Positions 26,629 through 35,373 of a DNA stretch of 53,356 bases are shown here, in pieces. Positions within the stretch are counted from its first letter, which is position 1, and every line of letters starts with the position of its first letter. Source of the DNA: Desulfobacula sp. Lineage in GTDB: Bacteria; Desulfobacterota; Desulfobacteria; Desulfobacterales; Desulfobacteraceae. The stretch is taken from NCBI GenBank assembly GCA_013792075.1, contig VMSR01000119.1, positions 1 to 53,356 on the forward strand, given 5' to 3'. The translations under genes were made by a program, and so were the position numbers. Below the pieces are notes generated by a model that saw only the letters and a list, made by a program, of their open reading frames with translations, did not search any database and was not told the origin of the DNA.

Positions 26629-27047
26629 TCCCCTCCTTTTTTGCACAGTGACACTAGAACCAGCCCCACCATATAGACTCCTTTTTTTCCAGTCAATGCT
26701 TTTTATCCGGCAAAGGCCCATGAACGCTGTGGCTCTGGAACCTCAAGAGCCAAGATCCTATGGATCATATCCGTCTCATATCAGTACCCTTGTCAATTGA
26801 AACCAATCCTGGTATTCTTGGGGTATGCAATTGTCAGGGACAAAATAGTCTGTCATCATTTTATCTTATTCTATTTTGCTTTTGGGTCCTAATTACCTTG
26901 ACTTTTAAGCTGGGTTTCGATAATTTTTTATATTAGGAATAAAAATAGATATAGTTAATTATTATAGTGTAATATCAATAAACACGAAACAATAATAAGA
27001 AAATGTTGTATTTCCTTATTGCATACAATTCATAGGGAGAAAATCAT
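26629..27047. other. Divergent intergenic region, no gene seen
   Basis: This 419-base gap separates the nitrilase-family gene (-) from the response regulator gene (+). I see no convincing small gene or RNA. The right half is very AT-rich. A candidate plus-strand promoter lies at 26898-26926. On the minus strand a TTGACA (26796-26791) is followed by TATGAT 21 bases on, too far for a good promoter. Confidence 0.5.
26898..26926 (+). promoter_or_regulatory. Possible sigma70-type promoter of the response regulator gene
   Basis: TTGACT at 26898-26903 and TAATTT at 26921-26926 are separated by 17 bases, about 120 bases before the start codon at 27048. The match was made by eye in AT-rich DNA. Confidence 0.35.
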
Positions 27048-27605
27048 ATGACGCAAACCAATTCCTTTCTCAAGGGCAAACACATTCTGGCCGTGGATGA
27101 TGAATGGGATGTGATTGAAACCATAGAGGAAATTCTTGATCCGGCAAAGGTTGATGTTGCACAGGACTATGAAACCGCCTCGGAAATGATCCTTCAGACC
27201 CGTTACGACCTGGCCATCCTCGATATCATGGGCGTAAACGGGATCAAGCTTTTGGAAGAATGTGTACGCCGGGGTATTCCGGCTGTGATGCTCACTGCCA
27301 ATTCCCTGAACCCGGAATCCCTGATGGAATCCATTAAAAAAGGGGCCATTTCCTACCTGTCCAAGGAGCATTTAAGTGAACTGGACACCCTGATCTCTGA
27401 TCTCTTAGGGGCTCACAATAAAGGGAAACCCACATGGAAGCTATTGTTTGAAAAGCTGGGCAGCCACTTTAACCTGCGTTTCGGCAACAATTGGAAGGAA
27501 AATGATCAGGCCTTCTGGGATGATTTTGAAAAAAACTGGAAGATTTCCAAAGGCATCCAAGAGAGGCTTCTACACGACCCGAACATTGTTGACAAGGGCA
27601 TTTAA
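27048..27605 (+). CDS. Stand-alone response regulator receiver protein
   Basis: The 185-residue protein has a receiver domain in its first 125 residues: acidic pair in AVDDE, phosphorylated Asp in LAILDIMG, switch Thr in MLTAN and Lys in YLSKEH. The remaining 60 residues are Trp- and Lys-rich (NNWKENDQAFWDDFEKNWKIS) and match no output domain I know; no DNA-binding helix-turn-helix is apparent. A GGGAGA ribosome site precedes the ATG. It is monocistronic, with its own terminator. The partner kinase may be the sensor kinase at 17.8-19.8 kb or another elsewhere. Confidence 0.88.
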   Translation: MTQTNSFLKGKHILAVDDEWDVIETIEEILDPAKVDVAQDYETASEMILQTRYDLAILDIMGVNGIKLLEECVRRGIPAVMLTANSLNPESLMESIKKGAISYLSKEHLSELDTLISDLLGAHNKGKPTWKLLFEKLGSHFNLRFGNNWKENDQAFWDDFEKNWKISKGIQERLLHDPNIVDKGI

Positions 27606-27623
27606 CCCATCCGATAAAATCCC

Positions 27624-27664
27624 AAAAGCCGGAATCAGAAAAATATCTTCTGATTCCGGCTTTT
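27624..27664 (+). terminator. Rho-independent terminator after the response regulator
   Basis: AAAAGCCGGAATCAGAA (27624-27640) pairs perfectly with TTCTGATTCCGGCTTTT (27648-27664) around a 7-base loop, giving a 17-bp stem ending in a T run. Because the arms are flanked by A/T runs it may also stop transcripts from the TRAP operon, which ends at 27710 on the other strand. Confidence 0.92.
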
Positions 27665-27709
27665 CTTATGGAAATCCAAATCCATTGACCATTGCCGTTT
27701 GGCCAAAAA

Positions 27710-29002
27710 TTAATAATATCCGAACAGCTTGGGCAAAAAGAGCACTATACTTGGACAATAGGTCAAAAAGAAGAGCACCCCGATCTGGATGGCCAGAAAC
27801 GGCAAGACTGCCCGGGACACATAAATAATATCCCGCTTGGCCAGGGCCCCCGTGATAAACAGGCTGACCCCCATGGGCGGGGTGCAGTAACCGATGGCAA
27901 GATTCACGGTCATGATCAGCCCAAAATGCATGGGATCCACGTTAAAGGGCCCCAGAAGCGGAATAAAGACCGGTCCCAGAATCAATGTCGCAGATATAAT
28001 GTCCATGAACATGCCGATAATCAGTAATAAAATATTCATGACCAGCAAAAATACGATGGGAGAACTGATATTGGCCACCACTATCTCGGCCACCCGGTTG
28101 GGAATGTTCTCAAAAGTAAGGTACCGGCCGAAACAGGTTGCCGAAGCCACAATCAGCAACAGGGTTGCCGAAGTAACGGCAGAGCTTACGGTCACATTTT
28201 TGATGTCTGCAAAATTCATTGATTTATAAATGTAATACTCAACAAAGAATGCATACACGCTTGCCACAACCGCCGCCTCATTGGCAGTAAACAAGCCTGA
28301 AAAAATACCGCCGAATATGATCACAATGAGCATAATCGCCCAGAACCCTTCCTTTAAAATGTGGAAAAGCTGCTGGAAGTTCGGGGCCGGAAGCCGCTGG
28401 ATGTCCTCTCTTTTTCGATAGAGCAAAAAGGTATAAATACAAACACAGATGATAATCATAATGCCTGGAACAAATCCCGTGATAAACAAGCCTTCCAGGG
28501 ACTGATTGCTGATCATGGAATAAAAAATCATGGCAATACTCGGGGGAATGATAACCCCGAGGTTGGGGGAGGTGGTCATCAGTCCCAGGGTATAGTCTTC
28601 ATCATACCCGTTTTTGATCAGGGCCGGAATCATAAAGCCCCCCAGTGCCACCACCGTTGCAACCGTTGATCCGGATATGGCGCCGAACAGACCGCAGCCG
28701 ATGACCCCTGCCATACCCAATCCCCCGGGCAGCCAGCTGACAAGGGCATTGGCCAGATTCATCAGCTTTTCAACCATTTTCCCCTTGGCCATAATATTCC
28801 CGCAAAGAATAAAAAACAGCACCACCACAAGGGCAAAACTGTCAAGACTTCGAAACAGGGTCTGGGCCAGAAGTGCCAGGGGCATATCCTGAAAAAAAAC
28901 AAATCCGATGCTTGCCGTAAAGAAAAGGCACAGAAAAACCGGCACGTAGGTACTCATGAGCCCCAGAAGGACAAATAGAATAATCAAATCACTCATCTGC
29001 AT
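27710..29002 (-). CDS. dctM: TRAP transporter large permease (DctM)
   Basis: The 430-residue protein has about 12 hydrophobic segments and the DctM features: the GAISGSTVATVVALGGFMIPALIKNGYD motif, LGVIIPPSIAMIFYS and GYCTPPMGVSLF near the C-terminus. It forms the ion-coupled transport channel of a tripartite ATP-independent periplasmic transporter. It is the last of three TRAP genes (P-Q-M order) in the same direction as the amino acid operon upstream, so the transporter probably brings in that operon's substrate, a carboxylate or amino acid. Confidence 0.95.
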   Translation of the reverse strand: MQMSDLIILFVLLGLMSTYVPVFLCLFFTASIGFVFFQDMPLALLAQTLFRSLDSFALVVVLFFILCGNIMAKGKMVEKLMNLANALVSWLPGGLGMAGVIGCGLFGAISGSTVATVVALGGFMIPALIKNGYDEDYTLGLMTTSPNLGVIIPPSIAMIFYSMISNQSLEGLFITGFVPGIMIIICVCIYTFLLYRKREDIQRLPAPNFQQLFHILKEGFWAIMLIVIIFGGIFSGLFTANEAAVVASVYAFFVEYYIYKSMNFADIKNVTVSSAVTSATLLLIVASATCFGRYLTFENIPNRVAEIVVANISSPIVFLLVMNILLLIIGMFMDIISATLILGPVFIPLLGPFNVDPMHFGLIMTVNLAIGYCTPPMGVSLFITGALAKRDIIYVSRAVLPFLAIQIGVLFFLTYCPSIVLFLPKLFGYY

Positions 29003-29020
29003 GGAAAAAAGGCCCCTTTA

Positions 29021-29503
29021 TTATCTGGATTTAAAATCTTGAATCATCACCTGAACCGTTCGGATACCTACCATCACGCCCATGACGGGCATGATGGCAT
29101 AGATAATCACAAGCGGTATCTGCATGATAATGGTTTTTTGATGGGTCATATATTGCAGATGTGTCATTTGGTACCCGTAATATACCATCATGCCTGAAAA
29201 AAGAAGCATCAGGAGGCTGGTATAAACCGTCAGGCCCGGTTTAAGCTTTGGGAAAATCTGGACAACGGCATCAATTCGGATCATCGCCCTCTGATTGACG
29301 GCGACGCTGGCACCCACAAAGGTAGAGTAAATAATCACGATACGAACCAGTTCCTCACTCCAGGCCAGGGTGTAATTAAACCCATACCGCAATACCACGT
29401 TTGCAAAAAGAGACAGCAGCGCTGCAATGACAATGACAAAAAGTGTCCATTCTTCGATCCGGGTCACCATGTTGTCAAACTTTTTAAGCATTTTCCCAAG
29501 CAT
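29021..29503 (-). CDS. dctQ: TRAP transporter small permease (DctQ)
   Basis: The 160-residue protein has four predicted membrane helices and the DctQ-type segment RYGFNYTLAWSEELVRIVIIYSTFVGASVA. It couples DctM to the binding protein. It lies 18 bases before dctM and 45 bases after dctP. Confidence 0.93.
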   Translation of the reverse strand: MLGKMLKKFDNMVTRIEEWTLFVIVIAALLSLFANVVLRYGFNYTLAWSEELVRIVIIYSTFVGASVAVNQRAMIRIDAVVQIFPKLKPGLTVYTSLLMLLFSGMMVYYGYQMTHLQYMTHQKTIIMQIPLVIIYAIMPVMGVMVGIRTVQVMIQDFKSR

Positions 29504-29548
29504 AAACCAAGTCCTAAATAAAAGTTAACAGATAGTCGCCAACAACGA

Positions 29549-30625
29549 TTATTTCAGTGAGTCCTGAACTTCTTTCAGGAAATCAGCCGGTTTATAGGTG
29601 TCACCAGGGTAAATCTGGTTGATTTCAGGCGCATATTTCTCATAGGTTCCCTTGCTCTGATCGGCCAAGGTTGCCATGTCCGCATCAGACAGCTGAAAAA
29701 ATTCAACCCCGGCTGCTTTTGCGGCTTCAATATTGGTGTTCTCTTCGGTCAAAGATTTTACCCTGCTTGCAGCACAGATATCGTGAACACTTGCAACAAA
29801 GGTCTCTCTCAAGTCGGCCGGAAGGCTTGCCAGCCAGGCTTTGTTAAAAATCCAGATAAAAAGACCCTGGGCATAATTGATCTGGGTAAAATACTTGGCC
29901 ACTTCAAATTTTTTGGTCACATTGCAGACCGTAAGGGTATGATCCAGGCCAGTGATAACGCCCTGCTTCAGGGCAACGGGTACATCGGGCCAGGGCATGG
30001 AAACAGGATTGAATCCCCAGTTTCTGTAACTGAGCTGATTCACGGCTGCTTCTGCAATTCTGAATTTGATTTTTTTGGCATCTTCAATGTTTCGAACCGG
30101 CTCGGTTGTGGCCCATCCGTAATTACCATAACCGGTAATATCCAATCCGGTTATCCCCTGGTGGTCCATGGCCATGAGAAAATGGTTGAACAATGTTTTG
30201 TTATTGATGAAATTTTCCAGTTTTTCAAAGGAATTCACAAGAAAAGGAAGATTGACAACACCGAATCTTGGGCCCAGGTTTGTGGAGGCCACCGATGAGA
30301 CGCCCATACCCTGAATGGCTCCCATCTGAACCATGTTGAGAACTTCCACCTCTCCGCCCAGCATGGAGAAGGGTTTAAAATCCACATAAATTTTACCATT
30401 GGTTCTTTTCCAGACCTCATCCCGGATTTCAAAGCCAGCCAGGGTTCCCACAAGCCCCGGGGTGGATACATTGGAAACAATGCATTTGTACTCGGCACCA
30501 CTTGGGTCGAAATCGGGTTTCCATTTGTCCAGGGAGGGGGCGGCCTTAGCGAGAACAGGAGAAGTGAACATAAAAGATCCCACTATTAAAACAAGCGATA
30601 ATAGTAAAAATGTTCGAATTTTCAT
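29549..30625 (-). CDS. dctP: TRAP transporter periplasmic substrate-binding protein (DctP)
   Basis: The 358-residue protein begins with a signal peptide (about residues 1-26, ending SPVLA) and has the DctP fold signature: KFRIAEAAVNQLSYRNWGFNPVSMPWPDVPVALKQGVITGLD, which carries the substrate-contacting Arg and the cross-strand helix. The ligand cannot be read from sequence; context suggests an aromatic or beta-amino acid, or a related carboxylate. A 192-base gap separates it from the ligase gene, so it may have its own promoter. Confidence 0.94.
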   Translation of the reverse strand: MKIRTFLLLSLVLIVGSFMFTSPVLAKAAPSLDKWKPDFDPSGAEYKCIVSNVSTPGLVGTLAGFEIRDEVWKRTNGKIYVDFKPFSMLGGEVEVLNMVQMGAIQGMGVSSVASTNLGPRFGVVNLPFLVNSFEKLENFINNKTLFNHFLMAMDHQGITGLDITGYGNYGWATTEPVRNIEDAKKIKFRIAEAAVNQLSYRNWGFNPVSMPWPDVPVALKQGVITGLDHTLTVCNVTKKFEVAKYFTQINYAQGLFIWIFNKAWLASLPADLRETFVASVHDICAASRVKSLTEENTNIEAAKAAGVEFFQLSDADMATLADQSKGTYEKYAPEINQIYPGDTYKPADFLKEVQDSLK

Positions 30626-30729
30626 ACTTAAGTTCCTTTCCTTTAAAAAGTTTTTATCATTTGCCGTGCAGAACCAAATGTTCTTGCACCGGTTTCAACT
30701 TTTGGAATTTGGTAAACCTAAAGTATATC

Positions 30730-30758
30730 GAAGTATCAGCAATCCAAGTTCAGGTCAA
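30730..30758 (-). promoter_or_regulatory. Weak possible promoter of the TRAP genes
   Basis: On the minus strand TTGACC (30758-30753) is followed after 17 bases by TACTTC (30735-30730). The -35 box is good but the -10 box is poor. It lies in the 192-base gap before dctP, where an internal promoter would be expected. Confidence 0.2.
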
Positions 30759-30817
30759 GGCTTTCTCTCAGCGCAGTTTCAGGATCAATGGGGAATAGGG
30801 TATGGCATAAATGAACT

Positions 30818-32398
30818 TTAAACCAGTTGTTTAAATGCCTCCTTCCGTCCGGTAAATTTCTCCCGCAGCTGGGGTTTCATCAATTTTCCCGTTGGGTTGC
30901 GGGGCACCTGGTCAAAAATGACCTTTCTGGGTACCTTGTACAATGAAAGTTTTGATTTGGCAAATTCAATAATCTGTTCTTCACTCAAGTTTCGACCCTC
31001 TTTTATCTGGACAACCGCCAGAACGATTTCCACCAGCCGATCGTCCGGATATCCGATACAGGCAACATCCTCAATATCCGGATGATCCATGAGCGCATCT
31101 TCTATTTCCACAGGGAAAATATTCTCACCGCCACTGGTAATCATGTCCTTCATACGGTCCACAATATAAAAATATCCGTCTTTGTCTTTTTTTAATAGAT
31201 CTCCGGTGTAAAGCCAACCATTTTTTAAGGTTTCATTTGTTTTTTCGGGATTGGAGTAATATTCCCGCATCATGCGCGGGGTCTTAAAAATCAACTCCCC
31301 CACCTCTCCATCGGGCAGTTCATCACCCATGGGGTCCGTAATTTTTGCCTCAACACCAAATGTGGGCTTCCCAATAGAACCGGGCTTGGCAAGAACATCC
31401 TTTGGATACAGGTTAAAAGTACCGCCGCCCCCGCCCTCGGTGATACCATATATATTGGATACGGCACAGGGCAGTTTTTCAACCAAAAGCTTCATAACCT
31501 CAAAAGGAACCGGCTGGGCACCGATCTCCATATATTTCCAGGAGGAAAGATCAAAGGTTCCAAGATCAAGGGTTCCTTTTTCAATGGCATTTAAAATGGC
31601 GATGCCAATGGGCACTACAAAGAGGGTATCCGTGCATTTTTCGGCTGCAATGGCTTCAATGATCCATTTGGGATCCCTGAAATCCCTGATAATAGTGCCG
31701 CAGGCGCCGGTGGCATAAAACGGTGCCCATAAAAACATGGTCCCGGAATGATACAAAGGCAGAAAAATAAGGTAGTTATCGTCTTTCTGGACAAAATAGG
31801 TCATGCCGTTGCCCACGGCGGTATTGTTCAAGGAAAAATGTGTGTGCAGAACCGGCTTGGGCTTTCCCGTGGTTCCCGAGGTGAACATCATGGCAAGAGA
31901 GTGGTCGCGGTCCACTTCCACCAGGGCGTCGGAGGTATCTGCATACGCCTGTATCACGCTGAAATCAATGACATCGCCGGGAACCCCTTCCCCGACGCAG
32001 ATGAAATGTTGAACCGTGGTAAGCTTTTCTTTGATCGGTTGAACCACACCGATAAATTCTGCGCCGAAAATAAACACATCCGGGTTGCAGACGCCGGCAG
32101 CAAAAAGGATATCAGAACTTTCAAACCTGAAATTCAATGGCACAACCACTGCCCCCAGACGAATAATGGCAAAATAGGTGACCATCCATTCAAGGGAGTT
32201 GTTCTGGAGGTGCATGACAAAATCCCCGTGTTTGACCTTTAATACCTTTGCCAGATAATTGGCAGTTCGATTGATCTCGTCATTAAATTCCTGCCAGGTA
32301 AAAGAGCGCCGCGTCCCATTGGCCGGGGTTCTTTCAATTAGGCAAACCTTATCAGGAATATGTCTTGCATGGATTGAAGCATAACCAGAGTAGTTCAA
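30818..32398 (-). CDS. Acyl-CoA ligase (AMP-forming)
   Basis: The 526-residue adenylate-forming enzyme has the phosphate loop TSGTTGKPKP at about 173-182, the IYGITE adenine motif, the YTGDLL aspartate, the DRMKDMI hinge and the C-terminal catalytic Lys in PTGKLMKP. It should activate a carboxylate to its CoA thioester. In this operon two substrates make sense: acetoacetate released by the beta-keto acid cleavage enzyme, or an aryl acid (for example a cinnamate if the MIO enzyme acts partly as a lyase). It follows the BKACE gene by 89 bases. Confidence 0.92.
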   Translation of the reverse strand: MNYSGYASIHARHIPDKVCLIERTPANGTRRSFTWQEFNDEINRTANYLAKVLKVKHGDFVMHLQNNSLEWMVTYFAIIRLGAVVVPLNFRFESSDILFAAGVCNPDVFIFGAEFIGVVQPIKEKLTTVQHFICVGEGVPGDVIDFSVIQAYADTSDALVEVDRDHSLAMMFTSGTTGKPKPVLHTHFSLNNTAVGNGMTYFVQKDDNYLIFLPLYHSGTMFLWAPFYATGACGTIIRDFRDPKWIIEAIAAEKCTDTLFVVPIGIAILNAIEKGTLDLGTFDLSSWKYMEIGAQPVPFEVMKLLVEKLPCAVSNIYGITEGGGGGTFNLYPKDVLAKPGSIGKPTFGVEAKITDPMGDELPDGEVGELIFKTPRMMREYYSNPEKTNETLKNGWLYTGDLLKKDKDGYFYIVDRMKDMITSGGENIFPVEIEDALMDHPDIEDVACIGYPDDRLVEIVLAVVQIKEGRNLSEEQIIEFAKSKLSLYKVPRKVIFDQVPRNPTGKLMKPQLREKFTGRKEAFKQLV

Positions 32399-32487
32399 CG
32401 ATCTTCTCCTTTTTGTTTTGTATTTATATCCTAATAAAACCTGTCTCCCTATTGTTTTTCAATTTTCTCACGGTGGCGCGTCCTGAA

Positions 32488-33423
32488 TTAAAAATTAACC
32501 TTATCAAGTCCCTTAAGTCCGAGGATGACCCTTGCTTCGTCGGATGTGGCAGGCACAAGGCTCATTTCCTTTGCAACGTTCTTGATCATGGTGACCTGAT
32601 CGGCACTGGCCTTTGCCATGATGCCCTTGCCCGCATAGATTGAATCTTCAAGTCCCACCCGGACATTCTGAGCCCCCATGGCAATTGCGGTGGTGGTGAT
32701 GGGGATCTGAAACCGTCCGCCGGCGGCCACGGACCAGGTGAAATTCTCTTCCCCCAAAACCTCCTTGGCTTCATCATGGATGAGCACCAGGTGTTTGACG
32801 GAGGGCTTCATCCAGCCCACCATGGGACCAAACACAAACTGGAGATGAACCGGTGTTTTTACCAGATTTTCCTCCATAAGCCATTTTACATAGGAAACAT
32901 GCCCCAGCTCATAGATTTCAATCTCCGGCTTGGTATCAATTTCAAGAAATGTTTTGGCATAGATAATGTCATCGTTAAAGGTGGGGCGAAAGGTCACATT
33001 TTTGCACAACTCCAGATATTCTTTTTCCCAGGCATGCTTGTAAGTTTTAAACCGGCCGGCAATCTGGAAAATACCGAAATTAAAGGGTGCCGGGTCAAAG
33101 GAACACATTTCCGGTTCCAATCGTTTAATGGGAATAAGTTTTTCCTCTGTGGTCTGGTTCATGCCGCCGCCCGTGGTGGGCAAAAGAACCATGTTGCACC
33201 GTGCCTTGATTTTGGTATGGACTTCCACAAACAGATCCGGATCAGACACGGGCATGCCGGTTTCAGGATTGCGCACATGGATATGGGCGATGGCGGCCCC
33301 GGCTTCCCATGCACGCACTGCATCCTCTACGATTTCATCCGGGGTTATGGGAAGATAATCACTCATGGTCGGGATATGGACTGAGCCGGTAATCGCTGCT
33401 GTTATAATAATTTTATCATCCAT
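32488..33423 (-). CDS. Beta-keto acid cleavage enzyme (BKACE/Kce family)
   Basis: The 311-residue TIM-barrel enzyme has the family's zinc ligands His47 and His49 in AHIHVRNPETG and Glu259 in VGLEDS, plus GGRFQIPITTTAIAMG. Known members condense a beta-keto acid with acetyl-CoA and cleave it to acetoacetate and a new acyl-CoA; the founder, Kce, works on 3-keto-5-aminohexanoate in lysine fermentation. No other lysine fermentation gene (aminomutases, kdd, kal) is here. With a beta-amino acid transaminase and an aminomutase-like gene in the same operon, an aroylacetate is the likelier substrate. That substrate is inferred. Confidence 0.9.
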   Translation of the reverse strand: MDDKIIITAAITGSVHIPTMSDYLPITPDEIVEDAVRAWEAGAAIAHIHVRNPETGMPVSDPDLFVEVHTKIKARCNMVLLPTTGGGMNQTTEEKLIPIKRLEPEMCSFDPAPFNFGIFQIAGRFKTYKHAWEKEYLELCKNVTFRPTFNDDIIYAKTFLEIDTKPEIEIYELGHVSYVKWLMEENLVKTPVHLQFVFGPMVGWMKPSVKHLVLIHDEAKEVLGEENFTWSVAAGGRFQIPITTTAIAMGAQNVRVGLEDSIYAGKGIMAKASADQVTMIKNVAKEMSLVPATSDEARVILGLKGLDKVNF

Positions 33424-33488
33424 ATTGATGTTCTCCTTTAAAAAAATTCATTCATCAGAAAACCCCCAATACCCATACCAAAGGTTCT

Positions 33489-33971
33489 CTATACTCTGTA
33501 CTCCTCGTCCGGATCCAGCACAAATCTCTTCTTTTCCTTGACATTATCGATGACAAAAGAAGATTTAATAATCTGGATGCCCTCTATCTGGGTGAGTTTT
33601 TTATTCATGAACTCACCATAGGCCTTAATGTCCTTGGCAATGACCTTGAGTACAAAATCATTGGCACCGGCAATCTGATAACATTCCACCACTTCATCAA
33701 TTTCAACAAACCGCTCTTTGATGCAGGCCACGGAAGAAAGATTGCTCAAACTTAAAGAAATACTGACAATGGCCATGATGGAGAACCCAATCTTTTCAGG
33801 ATCCACAACGGCCGTAAAATGGGAGATCACGCCTGAAAGCTCAAGCCTTTTAACCCGTTCAAGGGTTGCCGGCGCAGATATCCCGACCATTTTAGACAAC
33901 TTGGAATTGGTTGTTTTTCCATTCTCCTGAAGCGTATTTAAAATCAATTTATCGATTTTATCCAGAACCAT
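33489..33971 (-). CDS. Lrp/AsnC family transcriptional regulator
   Basis: The 160-residue protein has an N-terminal winged helix-turn-helix (about residues 1-60: LDKIDKLILNTLQENGKTTNSKLSKMVGIS) and a C-terminal RAM/AsnC ligand-binding domain with VVECYQIAGANDFVLKV. Such proteins sense amino acids. It lies inside the operon between the aminotransferase and BKACE genes and probably controls it, perhaps through the promoter near 37.1 kb. Confidence 0.93.
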   Translation of the reverse strand: MVLDKIDKLILNTLQENGKTTNSKLSKMVGISAPATLERVKRLELSGVISHFTAVVDPEKIGFSIMAIVSISLSLSNLSSVACIKERFVEIDEVVECYQIAGANDFVLKVIAKDIKAYGEFMNKKLTQIEGIQIIKSSFVIDNVKEKKRFVLDPDEEYRV

Positions 33972-34012
33972 TTAATCCCTCTTTCATCTTTTACATTAAA
34001 TAAAACCTGCAC

Positions 34013-35358
34013 TTATAGGAGTAAATGGTTATATTTTTCTTCAATCAATGGCAACAATTCTTTTAAGCTTGCATCTATTTTATCCACCAGAACATCAATT
34101 TCAGGTTCCGTCATTATGGTTGACAGGATAAACAGGCCCCTGGGGATGTTAAACACACCCTTGGTAAGCAGGGACAGGTGCATCAGGGCGTGCAGTTCTT
34201 CAACCGATTCCTGCACATGGGCTGCCGTGGTCGTTTTTTGATTGACAAAATGCAGATTGATCAGGGAACCGATCTGGTTGGACTGGATGCCCAGGCCATT
34301 GTCAGCAAAGCTTTTTAAAAGCCCTGCCTGGAACCTGTCTCCCAAAAGGTTTATGGCGGTCACGGCCTTTTCATCAAACTTTGACAAAGCGGCAAAGCCC
34401 GCCTGCATAACGGTTTCATACCCATTAAACGTACCAGAATGATATAAAGGTCTGTCCGTATGCTCATGGCAGAAAATGTTCATGTACTCATTCTTTCCGC
34501 CAAAGACACCAATGGGCAGCCCCCCCCCACCACTTTACCCACCGTGGTGAGATCCGGAATCACATTATAAAGCTTCTGGCATCCGCCGGTATCCACCCGA
34601 AAGGAAAAAATTTCATCAAATATCAAAATTACATTGTGAGCTGTCGTCACTTGCCGGGCCCTTTGAAGAAAACCCGGTTCCGGCAGCACCACCCCCCCTG
34701 CCCCCAAAAAAGGTTCCATGATCACCGCGGCAAGTGTGCCTGCATTCTCCCGAACCACCCGTTCAAGGGCATCCCCGTCGTTAAAGGGCACTTCCAGCAT
34801 GTCCTGGGTCATGCCGGCGGGGATGCCGGCCGTGATCACATTTTTTTTGGTGGAGGCGGCCACACTATCGTGGGTGCCGTGGAAGCCGCCGGTCATTTTC
34901 AGAATCTTGTCCCGACCCGTAATCGCCCTGGCCGTTCTCATGGCAAAAAGCGTTGCCTCGGTTCCGGAATTTACAAACCTTACCTTTTCGAATCCGGGAA
35001 TCCGTTCACACAGAAGCCGGGCAAGACGATACTGGCCCTCGGTGGGGGTTGAATACTGGGACCCCCTTTCAATGCCTTCCTGAACCGCCCTTACCACATC
35101 CGGATCTCCATGCCCGTGGACCAGTGCCCCATAGGCATTGGTCACATCAAAAAGCGCATGTCCTTCATGGGTATAAACATAGGCCCCTTTTCCATGGGAA
35201 ATATGAAGGGGGTAGGGTTTGAAATAACTTAAGCTTCGGGTGGCACCCCCCGGAATATAATTGATCAGGCGTTCATGGTGCACCTTGGAAAGGGGAAACT
35301 TTTCCTGGTAGGCAGCAATGATTTTCCCTTCGATCTGAGATGATATCTGGCGTGTCAT
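34013..35358 (-). pseudogene. Class III aminotransferase (beta-phenylalanine aminotransferase-like), frameshifted
   Basis: Two frames, 35358-34480 and 34483-34013, together encode one PLP-dependent class III aminotransferase of about 448 residues. The first contains the glutamate-1-semialdehyde-mutase-like N-terminus (PGGATRSLSYF), NSGTEATLFA, FDEIFSFR and the PLP-binding Lys275 in VGKVVGGG. It then runs into a wrong frame after nine G. One extra G restores the conserved GGGLPIGVFGG and joins the second frame, which has HSGTFNGYE and the C-terminal domain. From memory, whole-length similarity is highest to the Variovorax beta-phenylalanine aminotransferase type (shared LTT-GK-x-x-GGG, HSGTFN, GSL-N-HFV and PRG segments). 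It would convert a beta-amino acid to a beta-keto acid. Sequencing error, phase variation and real decay are all possible; the otherwise clean reading argues against old decay. Confidence 0.88.
34520..34528 (-). repeat. G9 homopolymer at the aminotransferase frameshift
   Basis: Nine C on the plus strand (nine G in the mRNA sense) sit right after the PLP-binding Lys codon region. Ten G would keep the aminotransferase in frame. Such tracts are prone both to slippage in the cell and to miscounting in sequencing. Confidence 0.95.
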
Positions 35359-35373
35359 TCATCCCCCCTTTGT

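Noticed and set aside
27048-27605. Response regulator and sensor kinase at 17.8 kb as a cognate pair
   Set aside because: They are more than 7 kb apart, on opposite strands, with unrelated operons between; nothing in the sequence links them directly.
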